DNA of 64,000 nucleotides, taken from Setoptus koraiensis. Lineage: Eukaryota > Arthropoda. The notes beneath the pieces were generated by a model. The model saw nothing but the letters and a program-made list of their open reading frames with translations, had not been told where the DNA came from and did not search any database. The stretch is from the NCBI GenBank assembly GCA_048013815.1, contig CM106586.1:22754001-22818000 (forward strand). The letters are read 5' to 3'. Both the position numbers and the translations under genes were made by a program. Below, piece after piece: positions 1-10,937 of this stretch (position 1 is its first letter; each line of letters begins with the position of its first letter).

Positions 1-3000
1 ACAAAAAACAACCACAACAACCAACACCCCAACCACACCACCCCCAAAAACAACAAACCACACACAACACAACACACCAAACAACAACAACCACACACAA
101 AAACCAACAACACCAACAAACCACACAACAAAAAACAAAAAACACACCACCAAACAACAACACCACACAAACACCCCAACCCACCCAACCACCAACCAAA
201 AACAACACCAAACACAACCCAAACAAAACCAAAACAACCAAACACAAAAACCACACAAAAACCCACCAACCACCAAACAAACACCAAACAACAACACCCC
301 AAACAAAACACAAAACAACAAACAACACAAAAAACACACCAACAACACACCAAACCAACACAACACCCCCCAACACAAACCAAACCACAACACACAACAA
401 ACCCAACAACAAAAAAACCCACACAACAAACCACAAACCAACCAACCCAAAAACAACAAAAACACCCAACCACAAACAAAACCACCAAAAACAAAAACAA
501 CCAAAAAAACACCAAACCAACACAACACACACAACAACAAAAACAAACACACAAACACCAACACAACACAACAAACCCACCCAAAAAACCACACCACACA
601 ACAACAAAAAAACACACAAACACAACACAACAACCAAAACAAACCCACACCACCACAAACAACAACCACCCACAAACCACAAACAACAACACACCACAAA
701 AAACAAACAACAACACCCACACACAAACCAAACCACACAACCAAACAAAAAAACAAACAAAACAACACCCAAAACCACACACAAAACAAACAAACACAAC
801 ACACAACACAAAACAAAAACACACAAACACAACACAACAACACACACAAACAAACCCCCACAACCAAACACACAAAAACCACAACACAAAACACACAACA
901 CCCCAAAACAAACACCCACCCAAACCAAACAACAACACCAACCAACAACCAACAACAACAACACCACCAAACACCACCCACACAACCACAACACAAAAAC
1001 ACCCAAACAACACACCCAACCAAACACAACAAAACACCAACCACACACAACACACACAACACCAAAAAACAAAACACAACCAAAAACAAACAAACACAAA
1101 CACCACCAAAACAACCAAACCACAAAAAACACCACCAACCCAACACAACAACCACAACAACCCCAAACAAACCCAACCCACCCAACACCCCCACCAAACA
1201 CCCACAACACAAACACCCCCAACAAACACCCAACCCAACACAAAAACACACCAAAAACAACACAACCACACACAACCACAAACAACAACACACCAACCAC
1301 CAACAAAAAAAACACACAACCAAAACAACAAAACCCCAAAACACCCAAACCACCAAACCAAACCCACACACCACACACACCCACAAAACCAAAAACACCC
1401 CAACACCCAACAAAACAAACCCCCAACCCACCAACCACCAACACACCAAAAACAACACAAACCCACAAAAAACAAAACAACAACCAACAAACACCAAACA
1501 ACAACCAAAACACACCAACCCACACAACAAAAAACACACAAAACCCCCAAAAAACCAAAACAACACCACAAAAAACACACCCAAAAAAACACCACAAAAC
1601 ACACAAACACACAACACCAACAAACAAACAACACCACCACAAAACCCACAACAACAAAACACAACACACCCCCCAACAACAACCCCCAACAACAACACCA
1701 CAACACACCAAAAACAAAACAACACACACACAAACCACAACAAAACAAAACCAACCACACAACCACAAAACCCCACAACAAAAACAACACACACACAACC
1801 CAAACCCAAAAAAAAACAAAACACACACAACACACAACAAACCCACCAACCACACAAACCACAAAAAACAAACCAAAAAACAAAAACCAAACCACACCCA
1901 AACAAACAAACCACCAACAAACAAAAAACACAACACAAAACCAACAAACCAACCAAAAACCCACACACAACAAACAAAAACACACAACCAACACACCCCA
2001 AAAACAACCAAACACACCCCAACACCCAACCAAACCCAACAAAACCAACAAACAAAAACCACAAAACAAACACCAACAACACCAACACAACAACAAAAAC
2101 ACCAACCCACAACAACACAACAACAAAACACACCACAACACCCAACACACAAAACAAACACAACCAAAAACACCCCAACCAACACCACACAAAACAAACA
2201 CCAAACACCACAAACCCAACAACACAACAAAAACACACACAACCACCACACAAAACACACACCAACCACACCCCAAAAAAACAACACACACACCCAACAC
2301 ACCAAAAAACAACCCAAAAACACCACAAAACAAAAAAACCAACCAACAAACACACACAAAAACACAAAACAACACAAACCACCCACCAACAACACACCAC
2401 AACACACCACAACCACACCCACCCCAAACAAACACACCAACACCAACCAAACAAAAACACAACAAACAAAAAACCAAAACCAACCACCAAAACCCACCCC
2501 CACAAACAACAACAAAACACCCCAACACAACAACCAAACACACACCCACCACCAAAAACACCAACACCAAAAACCACACAACAACACAAAACACCCACAA
2601 AACACCACAACAACCAAACAACACAACCCCCAACCACAAACCACAACAAACACCACCACACACCCCACAAAACAAACAACAACCACAAACAACACAAAAA
2701 AAAACAAAAACAAAACACAACACACACCAACAAAACAAAAACACAACACAAAAACCCACCACCACAACAAACAAAACCAAACCACAAAAAAACAACCAAC
2801 AAAACAAAAACCACACAACAAACACACCCCCAAAACAACACAACCAAAAAAAACCCAAAAAACAACCACACACACACACACACAAAAAACACAACACCAA
2901 ACCAACACCCAACCACCCAAAAACACACAAAAAACCAAACCAAAACACAAACACACCAAACACCCAACCCACCCAACAAAAAACAACCACACCCACACAC

Positions 3001-3306
3001 AAAAACCAACAAACAACCCCCAACCACCAAACACCACACAAAACACAACACAAAACACAAACACCCAAACAAAACAAACACAACACAAACCCCACCAAAC
3101 ACACCAACAAACACACCCACAACCAAAACCCAAACAAACAACACCAAACAACACACAAAACCAACAACACAACCACAAAACAAACACACACAAACAACCA
3201 CCAACACAAACCCCAAACAAACAAAAACCACCAACAAAACACACAAACAAACAAAACCAACAACAACACACCAACAACACACACACAAACAAACACCACA
3301 CAAAAA
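1..3306. other. Two-letter (A/C only) sequence block
   Basis: Every base I read in this block is A or C on the given strand, so the other strand is pure G/T. A is somewhat commoner than C (roughly 55-60%). The order looks irregular: there is no fixed repeat unit, A runs reach about nine and C runs about six. It has no ATG and no stop codon in any forward frame, and encodes only K, N, T, Q, H and P, so it is not read as coding. It ends directly at a 500-N gap. It may be a degenerate G/T-rich terminal or satellite array, or an assembly or base-calling artefact. Confidence 0.85.
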
Positions 3307-3806
3307 NNNNNNNNNNNNNNNNNNNNNNNNNNNNNNNNNNNNNNNNNNNNNNNNNNNNNNNNNNNNNNNNNNNNNNNNNNNNNNNNNNNNNNNNNNNNNN
3401 NNNNNNNNNNNNNNNNNNNNNNNNNNNNNNNNNNNNNNNNNNNNNNNNNNNNNNNNNNNNNNNNNNNNNNNNNNNNNNNNNNNNNNNNNNNNNNNNNNNN
3501 NNNNNNNNNNNNNNNNNNNNNNNNNNNNNNNNNNNNNNNNNNNNNNNNNNNNNNNNNNNNNNNNNNNNNNNNNNNNNNNNNNNNNNNNNNNNNNNNNNNN
3601 NNNNNNNNNNNNNNNNNNNNNNNNNNNNNNNNNNNNNNNNNNNNNNNNNNNNNNNNNNNNNNNNNNNNNNNNNNNNNNNNNNNNNNNNNNNNNNNNNNNN
3701 NNNNNNNNNNNNNNNNNNNNNNNNNNNNNNNNNNNNNNNNNNNNNNNNNNNNNNNNNNNNNNNNNNNNNNNNNNNNNNNNNNNNNNNNNNNNNNNNNNNN
3801 NNNNNN
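3307..3806. other. Assembly gap, 500 N
   Basis: Exactly 500 N, a conventional placeholder for a scaffold join of unknown size. The A/C block on its left is therefore linked to the gene-bearing sequence only by scaffolding. Confidence 0.99.
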
Positions 3807-3859
3807 TCACTTATGTCTCATTTACTTGGATTTGACTCGCTTGTAACATTTTTCTCATT

Positions 3860-5287
3860 ATGTTGATCTCACGGCTGAGGATCGTAACGCCATACCGAAG
3901 CTTTATCAGGTTGGTCCACACGGATGGAGACAGACCCGACTATAATGAAAAACATGAATCTAAGAAAGCCTCAAAGACCAAAGCTGCCACAGAAGGTCGA
4001 CGGGTTATCCAGTATCTTGAAAGAAATAGTGTTAGTAACAACCCGAAAGTCAAATCGGTTGTGTCACCCGAGCCAGTTGAATTGAACTCACCACCTGATG
4101 GCGACAATGACCCAACCGACGTGTGGACAGAAGAAGAATCCGAAGTCAGGGAATTCCAGCAGCTGAGCATCGAAGATTTCCAAGAAATCATAGATAACGA
4201 CAAAGAAAATGCAACTGACATTCAGGAGAAAATTGGTCATATATTGTCAGAGTATGAATACGAGAAATACTCATCCAACGGCCGAATGCCTGTCACAATA
4301 AAGGTGCAGGATATGGAAGAACTGCTTTTATTGGATCCTTTCAATTCCTCCCAGGTGATGAGGTACTTGAGATATCTATTCAATAAAGAGATGGCAAAAA
4401 AGAGAGCTAGAAGGAGTCTAAAAGTCAAGAAAGAGTTTATGAAGCAAGAAACAGCAAAGCGACATGTGGAACAGAATCGTATTCTCAAGTCCACCAGAAC
4501 TGGCATAATTGACCCTGGCGATGGCGAACTTCTCTACGGTCTGTGGCACAATAGTTTATTTGTACGATTATCTAATACACTCATAAGGGCAATTGGTTCT
4601 GCGCCAAGAATGAGGCAAGCAGCTATGTTCAATCAAAAGCTAGTCATTGACTTTAGTTACGATGAATACATGACAAGACACGAAATGAAAAATATAGCAG
4701 ATCAGATCCGTCTTGCGTACGGTGTTAATAGATTCGCCTATAAGGATCCTTTCGATTTACACTTTTGCAACTTCAATCCGGAAAAATCTTTTTCAGCATC
4801 ACAGGTAGTTGAGAAAGTCAATAATTTGTATTCAGGATCCATGATCACCCACACAGAAAAATGTTACACGGAGATATTCCCCAGAGATCGTATTATTTAC
4901 CTGAGCCCTCATGCTAAGATGCCACTATCAAAGTACAGTGAAGACGACATTTTCGTTTTGGGCGCGATGAATGACAAGACTGGCCCTAAAACTGAATTAA
5001 GTAATGTTTTTGCGAAAAGGGCTGGCGTTAGATGTTTTAAATTGCCCATTGACCAGCATGTCTCTTGGCTTCAAGGCACCAAAAGTTTGTGTCTGAATCA
5101 TATGATTGGTATCCTATTAGAACACAGAGAAAGCAGCGATTGGAAGAGTGCTATGCAGAAGCACATACCGAAACGGAAACTCAAGCCTATAGAACAGGTA
5201 ATCGCTGAGGAACAGTTTCGTATGTCAAAGTTTAAGCGCAGACAATACAAATCTCTTGGAATTGATAGATTTACTAAACCCTCTTAG
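3860..5287 (+). CDS. TRMT10C: TRMT10C-like mitochondrial tRNA methyltransferase (RNase P subunit MRPP1)
   Basis: Single-exon frame of 475 residues. The family methylates N1 of purine 9 in mitochondrial tRNAs and, as MRPP1, is part of protein-only mitochondrial RNase P. The N-terminus (MLISRLRIVTPYRSFIRLVH) is basic and hydrophobic with no acidic residue, fitting a mitochondrial presequence. A lysine/arginine-rich helical stretch follows at about residues 170-215. The SPOUT/Trm10 core (about 225-430) carries the family marks VIDFSYDEYM, PFDLHFCNF, RIIYLSPHA, DDIFVLGAMND and FKLPIDQHV, with the conserved aspartate in LPIDQ. Human TRMT10C is 403 residues; the extra length here is an acidic N-terminal linker. 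TRMT10A/B is the alternative, but the presequence and KxGPKTELSNVFAKRAGVR segment favour the mitochondrial member. The coding end overlaps the convergent decarboxylase gene by 14 bases. Confidence 0.88.
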   Translation: MLISRLRIVTPYRSFIRLVHTDGDRPDYNEKHESKKASKTKAATEGRRVIQYLERNSVSNNPKVKSVVSPEPVELNSPPDGDNDPTDVWTEEESEVREFQQLSIEDFQEIIDNDKENATDIQEKIGHILSEYEYEKYSSNGRMPVTIKVQDMEELLLLDPFNSSQVMRYLRYLFNKEMAKKRARRSLKVKKEFMKQETAKRHVEQNRILKSTRTGIIDPGDGELLYGLWHNSLFVRLSNTLIRAIGSAPRMRQAAMFNQKLVIDFSYDEYMTRHEMKNIADQIRLAYGVNRFAYKDPFDLHFCNFNPEKSFSASQVVEKVNNLYSGSMITHTEKCYTEIFPRDRIIYLSPHAKMPLSKYSEDDIFVLGAMNDKTGPKTELSNVFAKRAGVRCFKLPIDQHVSWLQGTKSLCLNHMIGILLEHRESSDWKSAMQKHIPKRKLKPIEQVIAEEQFRMSKFKRRQYKSLGIDRFTKPS

Positions 5288-6146
5288 TGGCAATTAGATA
5301 GTCAAAACATCTTTTCTTGTACTCCAGCGCCAATTCAAGTTTGGCCTCGTCTGTTGGCGCACTTGTGATGCCTCTTCCTACAATGATAATGTCGGACCCC
5401 GATTCCATCACTGACTCCGGTGTTCGCCAATTTTGTCCTCGCTTGTCTTCTGTAGCCGACATATGAACCCCTGGAGTCGCTTTGATTAGGTGCTCATCAT
5501 CAATAAAAATTTTTTGAGCGATAACTCCTACCACTGCCGACTTATTGGCTCTAGCAAGTTCCAACGCTCTATCACGAGACGCTTGTTCTTGGTAAATGGT
5601 GCAATCATAGCTCGTTTCGCAGACCACCAGTATACCTCTGGGTTCGTGATACTTATTTGAGGCATCCATAATAGCATTTAATCTTTGCGCGGATGTTCCA
5701 TGAATTGTAACTAGATCCGCGTATTCAACAATTTCATTATAGATTTCAAGGTCGGACGCGGGACAATCACAGAATTTAACATCATCAAAAATTAAAAAGT
5801 TGAATTGGCGAGAGACAGCCACAAGTTCTTCTTTGATATCCCGAAAGTCGCGGTTGTGATAGCTGTGGACCTTGAGGATGCATATGTGTGGTCCCAACAG
5901 TTTAGCTAAGTTGAGCACATTGCCGGCGGGTTTCACATCGGCCGCCAAACAAAGATTCGTTCGTTTCTCCTCCATAATTTTGAACAATTTGCGTGTCAGT
6001 GGATTGAGCGCGCCGGCGGCTCGTTCGGAGAATGATTTCGGTTGCTGAAGATGGATATATATATAAATATATACAAAGATAATTCAATAAAATTGTAAAA
6101 TTAACAAACAAAGAATTTGTGAGACGGACACTACGATACTCACCAT
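5274..6146 (-). CDS. Stand-alone orotidine 5'-phosphate decarboxylase (UMPS C-terminal half)
   Basis: Exons complement(5274..6044) and complement(6144..6146), 257 residues. The start ATG is the last codon before a GTGAGT donor; the acceptor is TTCAG and the intron is 99 bases. The enzyme decarboxylates OMP to UMP, the last step of pyrimidine synthesis. The catalytic D-x-K-x-x-D array is seen as FDDVKFCD, with the phosphate-loop segment RGQNWRTPE and the GSDIIIVGRGI motif. Most animals carry this domain fused behind orotate phosphoribosyltransferase in UMPS. Here the N-terminus (KSFSERA...NPLTRKLFKIMEEK) matches the UMPS inter-domain linker, but the 700 bases upstream show no transferase domain or PRPP-binding motif. 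It therefore looks like a split UMPS rather than a fungal URA3-type import. The stop lies inside the convergent TRMT10C frame. Confidence 0.85.
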
Positions 6147-6874
6147 CTTGGCTTTTCTTTCTCGTGTATGGTATGAGGACTGTTGTTAGGTGTAGGGACT
6201 TCAGGTGTGTACTGGTTGGCGTGTAGTGGGCAACTGGTGCTAACTTATTGAAAGATGATTTCTTTCATGTGACTGGCTATGTACTGAAAGTGTTAAAATT
6301 GTTTGTGGTCGCTTGGGGTCGTGCCAATCCTACAACCTGTTACGACCAGGACGTTACCGGCCGAACCGGGCAAAAGTGAGCAAAATGGCATTTGAAACCT
6401 CGTTCGGGACGTTGAGCTGAACACATTTCGCTAAGTTAGATCGGAATCTGAGGGTATCGAGGGGTAGGGTTTCCTTGTCAGTCGCGAGCTGAGAATACCG
6501 GCTAGTGCATTAACCTTCGTAGAGCCAATGGTTACCAGCCTTGGGTGTGATGGGTCACTTTGGGGCCCCGATTGGTGGGCCGTCACTAAACCCAACTCGC
6601 CGATCACAACTTCGAAAGCCAACAATGCACTTGCTCATGCCCTAGGCGTTCTGTGTTAGGTAGCGGCGACACACCCCTTTGCGCATCAGATTCTTGCTTG
6701 ACTTGAGCGTCACCGTCAGCTCAATGCAGATTTACCAATGGGATTGTGAGCCAGAGCTATGTTGAAAAATTGATCAGGTGATCAGTGGGACCTAATCATC
6801 GTATTTATTCAAATCTATCTGTTTTTCAAATTTATTTATGCATGTCTATTTGACCATCTTTCACCTACATCACG
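6147..6874. other. Divergent intergenic region, OMP decarboxylase / NTMT1
   Basis: About 730 bases between two divergently transcribed genes; it must hold both promoters. I see no TATA box in a convincing place, no conserved frame and no orotate phosphoribosyltransferase remnant. It contains one GGGGCCCC palindrome near 6562. Confidence 0.6.
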
Positions 6875-7639
6875 ATGAAGCCCGATGCTGAAAAAATCAA
6901 AGACTATTGGAGCAAACTGGAGCCTAGCATTGAGAGTATGCTAGGTGGATATCAAGCGATCAATAGGACAGACTATAATGGTTCAATTAAATTATTAGAT
7001 CAATATTTTAAGCGATTGACCGACGACCAAGGGCCAGCCTCAGAAATGACAGCCTTGGATGTGGGCTGCGGTATTGGTCGAGTAACCAAAGTAAGTAACG
7101 ACTATCATCTTTTTGAAGCAATCCATAATTCGACAACACAATATGCTAACAATCCGCTGCTGTTGTTCAATCATCTATATTAGTTTGTATTGAGCAAATT
7201 CTTTCAACAAATTGACCTACTCGAACAAGAGAAACAATTCTTGGATAAGTGTCCTGAGTACATAGGCGAAGAACCTTACAGAAAGTCCGTGAGAAAGGCC
7301 TTCAATTGTTCTATGGCCTCATGGATACCTGATGCAGACCACAAATACGACCTCATTTGGCTGCAATGGGCTATTGCCTATTTGGACGATGATCAGCTTT
7401 TGGAATTTCTAGTGAAATGTAAAAAATCGCTCAAGGCTAATGCTGGATATATGGTGATAAAAGACAATGTGACCAGCCAAGATAAATGCGACAACGACAC
7501 TGTTGACTCTTCAACAACAAGACCTTTAAGACTGTTGATCGAGATCATTAACAAATCTGGCTTCAGGGTGGTGGAACAAGTGCGTCAAACTAAATTTCCT
7601 CGGGGTCTGTATCCTGTGTACATGATAGTTTTAAAATGA
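6875..7639 (+). CDS. NTMT1: Alpha-N-terminal protein methyltransferase NTMT1
   Basis: Two exons, 6875..7090 and 7184..7639, phase 0, giving 223 residues, the same length as human NTMT1. The enzyme methylates the free alpha-amino group of proteins starting X-Pro-Lys after Met removal, using S-adenosylmethionine. Visible family segments are the N-terminal YWSKLEPSIESMLGGY, the SAM-binding motif I LDVGCGIGRVTK at the end of exon 1, DLIWLQWAIAYLDDD (substrate-pocket region, human DVIWIQWVIGHLTD), GYMVIKDN and VDSSTTRPL. The donor GTAAGT follows the motif I lysine; the acceptor TATTAG leads into FVLSKFFQQIDLLE. All catalytic-core blocks are in order with no break. Confidence 0.93.
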
Positions 7640-7959
7640 GGGAAACATCCGAGTGGCTCGATGTTACAAAAGATGTAATCACAGAGGAACAATGTATTAT
7701 CACGTCTGTCACCAGCACTCAACTAGGACCAGCTCGAAACTCAAAAACTCAGGACTGATGTGTATAGTATATGGACGTTGTAGAATAATCATGTAAACTA
7801 ATTTTTTTATTTAGCTAGATTGTGTGCACGAGATTCTATTATCACCTGCTAAGCAGAGCTCTCTAGTATGGAATCTATAGTATAAAGTTGTTGATATGGC
7901 AGTTATACTGTAGATGTTTCTGTCTTTGAAAGAGCATTAGTAACTTTCTCAGATAATAA
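7640..7959. other. Short convergent intergenic region
   Basis: About 320 bases between the NTMT1 stop and the cuticle-protein stop (both 3' ends point here). AT-rich, with no conserved frame seen. Confidence 0.6.
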
Positions 7960-8808
7960 TTAATATCTGCTGCTGTAGCTCGATGCATGACCGATTGGTC
8001 CAACTCTGTAGGCAACTGGTGCCGGTGCTGAGTAGGTTGGCGCTGGCGCTGAGTAGGTTGGTGCTGGTTGGTAGGCCACCGGTGCAGCTACTGGTGCAGC
8101 TCTGTAGGCAACTGGTGCTGGTGCTGAGTAGATTGGTGCTGGTGCTGAGTAGACTGGAGCTGGTCTGTAGGCGACAGGTGCGGCTGGGGCAGCATAGACC
8201 GGTGCTGGTCTGTAAGCGACTGGTGCAGCTGGTGCAACCGGTGCAGCATAGACTGGAGCTGGTGCGGCGTAAGTTGGTGTGGCAACGGCAACTGGTTCAG
8301 CGGTGTATGTTTGTCCGTTTTTGGTGATGTAAACTGCGGCAGGGTCTTTTGGCTCAACACCGGGCTCGTTTGTTTGGACTTGGGCCCGGAAACCGGCGGC
8401 ATCGGCAACGTAGTTGACGGTACGGCGACGACCATCGGCGTCATTGATACTGTACGAACCAGTGACACCTCCGTAACCGTCGCTCTTTTCGCGTCTGGAC
8501 GATCCTCCGCTGGTGTGTTGTTCATCGTAACCAAAGTCGAAGTTTCCATAGCTATCCTGGCTTCTGTACTGGTTGCTGGTACCTGTCTCACTGTAGGCTG
8601 CTCTTGGAGCATAGTTGGTGCTTGCGTAACTGGCCGCTGCCACTCCGACAAAAGCTGCTAAAAAGATTATTACCTGTGTGCGTCACCGGAAGTGATCATG
8701 CGGGGATGTTATTGTTGCAGCATAGTAAAGTTAGTTATTTGATTGTTGCACAAAGAGATAATTTGTGTTTGTTGAGTCAGAGTTTGCTCGATTGATCTTT
8801 ACCTTCAT
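7960..8808 (-). CDS. RR-type chitin-binding cuticle protein
   Basis: Exons complement(7960..8673) and complement(8803..8808), 239 residues. Exon 1 codes only Met-Lys before a GTAAAG donor. Exon 2 completes a signal peptide (MKVIIFLAAFVGVAAA), an exon layout common in arthropod cuticle genes and the reason for this start. The secreted protein has a Rebers-Riddiford chitin-binding domain at about residues 40-100: GNFDFGYDEQ, the basic/polar SSRREKSDGYGGVTGSYS, then GRRRTVNYVADAAGFRAQV. The second half is a low-complexity run of APVYAAPAPVAYRPAP-like repeats ending SYSSRY, typical of structural cuticle proteins. The RR domain most resembles tick and mite members, supporting a chelicerate source. 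A TATA box lies about 140 bases upstream of the start. Confidence 0.9.
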
Positions 8809-8948
8809 TTTGACTATTTGTTTTGACTTTTTGCTTTGTGGTGCCTAGTTGCAAATGGCTAATTACTGTTACTGATAATGTTGATTTACCTGTGTGTTGA
8901 TTGGTCAAAGACACAATTGCTAATGAACTAACATCGCTGGTTGGGCTC

Positions 8949-8956
8949 TATTTATA
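8949..8956 (-). promoter_or_regulatory. TATA box of the cuticle-protein gene
   Basis: The minus strand reads GCATATAAATAGAGCC here, a strong TATAAATA box about 140 bases upstream of the cuticle-protein ATG. It would place transcription start near 8920. Position and strength fit a stage-induced structural gene, but the start site itself is inferred. Confidence 0.55.
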
Positions 8957-10937
8957 TGCAGATATTTGAAAAACTGTAATGTGTGTGCAAACAAATTGGA
9001 TAAACTATCATGTTAGAGTCCATCAATCATCAGGCACGGCCAAAAGGAAGGAGTCGCCAGTGTGAATGTCATGAAAGTTTGCTACAGCGATAGACAAGCT
9101 CTCGTTGAAAAAATGCACCAGCAACAGGTGAACATATGCTGCTGTCAACTGACTGGTACTAGCGATACACCTAACTGTGGTATGTGTCCACTGGCTGCCG
9201 AGATCAAAGGTTGCCCCACTGGGGTTAGGTTGGGTTGGGTTGAATGGTTTTGGCTCGGTTCAATTCGGTTCGGTTCAGTTCGGTTCAATTGGGCTCAATT
9301 GGGATGGAAGGATGACGGTCAGTGGTGACCGAAGACTGGGAGAGAAAAGAGTGTTGGCTTTAATTGATAGACTGACGACCAACGATATATGTTGTTGGTA
9401 TTTAGTCGTGTCACGACAGTTGCTGCTTATCGATTGGCTCTCTTATCCAAATCAATCTATTAAGCAGTATGAGACTCCCTTTAATTTAACAGTAACAGCA
9501 CCACTAATAACGGCAACAACAACAGCACCGGCAGCAGCTAAACTAATAATGAAACTCTGTTGCTCAAGATAGCCTAACTGGTTCAGCAGGCGACTCGATC
9601 AGCTTCGGGGGGTATCATTTCGTCAAGTTCACTTATTGAGAGCGAGATAAACTCGCATATAAACAAGTGCAAGTGCATGTAATAAGCAACAAGTGTAAAA
9701 AAGTAAAATGAACGTGTTCTCTCCACACTCGTTGTATCACTCGTTTTCTTTTACACAACTATGGACAAAACTACTACCGTTGGTGGTTCGTTTCAGTTCA
9801 TTGGATTCTCGCGCTAATAACGCCAGCGATGACGAGATAGGGACAAATGATTGAAGCGAACACAAGACAAAATAAGAATAATCTAGATGCACGTTAGTGG
9901 CTAATATCTGTTGCTGATTATCTGTATATCATCAAACGAATGCTAAAATATGATAATTTGCCTCAATTAGAAAGCTCAGTCAACTAAAGATATCAAAGTG
10001 ATAAGAGAAAATTGGTTTGTTTCTGTTTTGTCCACTTTTCGTTGCGCGTTCTTGTGTTGTATAAACTATCTGTATCAATCTGTAGAAGAACAAACAATTA
10101 TTTAAACTTCTTTATAATATCTATGCATGCATGTACACGCAATGCACGGGATAACAATTAATCAATTAATTGATTGATTAATATAGTTTGTCTTTGCTCA
10201 ATCTGCATATACGCTCGACATACTAATTCCTTTGGCCCGCTATCTGGTCGTCTCAAACTGCTTATTTGGCAAACTTATTTGGTTACTTGTTAGTTGATTG
10301 GTCACTCTGGTAAGTGCCAATCGCATCGATTCAGTTGCTCGATTTTCATCATGGGTCATCGATACAAATGAACTCATTAACACTCTTATAAATAATATTG
10401 AACGTGTTTAATTAATTGAGCCTACATCCTGTTAGTTAATTGACGTTGTTCAGCTCTGTTTGATTGCGTTTGAGGCCAAACTAATAATCAATCAAGAGTT
10501 TTATTGCATCAATTAAATGCAGTTTAAATAATTAGTGCAACTCAATAAGCATAACAAAAGGCTCAGTGATTCCATTTTTGTAGCTCATCTAGAGAATAAT
10601 CGTGTATTTTAATTAGTTTTATTTCAGGAAAATTTCAAGCAGCTTCTAACACCATATATGTATGTAGATCATAAGTTGCTTATTGAGTGACATCTACGAT
10701 GTCATCTCTGATTGCGACTCACATGAGAGAGAGATTCTTCTTATCATCAATTAGCTTGAAAAACTTGCTCAGTTACGCTATTAATATCTTTCGTTCATGT
10801 TAGAAAGTTGTTTCACTTTGTCAGTAGTGACAATATGCCAATAGTATCATGTTCGAAGTTCCCTCGAAAACTATGGGTTTGTCTCTGTCTCCTAGGTGGC
10901 CAGCATCGGCCGAAGATTGTTTCTGATATGTGTAAAT
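8957..10937. other. Intergenic region upstream of the cuticle gene
   Basis: About 2 kb between the cuticle promoter and the last exon of the CUB gene. No conserved frame was found on either strand. It is mostly AT-rich sequence with runs of ATTAAT-type palindromes near 10155-10185. It contains a degenerate 5-base GGTTN repeat (listed separately). Confidence 0.6.
9223..9304 (+). repeat. Degenerate GGTTN pentamer repeat
   Basis: Starts GGTTA GGTTG GGTTG GGTTG and drifts into GGTTC / AATTC / GGTTC / AATTG units with a mostly 5-base rhythm over about 80 bases. The first units are TTAGG-like in another register. Confidence 0.6.

Noticed and set aside
1-3306. Open coding of the A/C block (no stops in any forward frame)
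   Set aside because: Absence of stops follows from the missing G and T. There is no start codon, and only K, N, T, Q, H and P are encoded.
7983-8661. Open frames opposite and out of frame with the cuticle gene
   Set aside because: Antisense and shifted readings of the AAPVAY repeats with no independent support.
8957-10937. Additional exons of the cuticle or CUB gene
   Set aside because: I looked for a hydrophobic leader or CUB-like exon and found none with usable splice sites.
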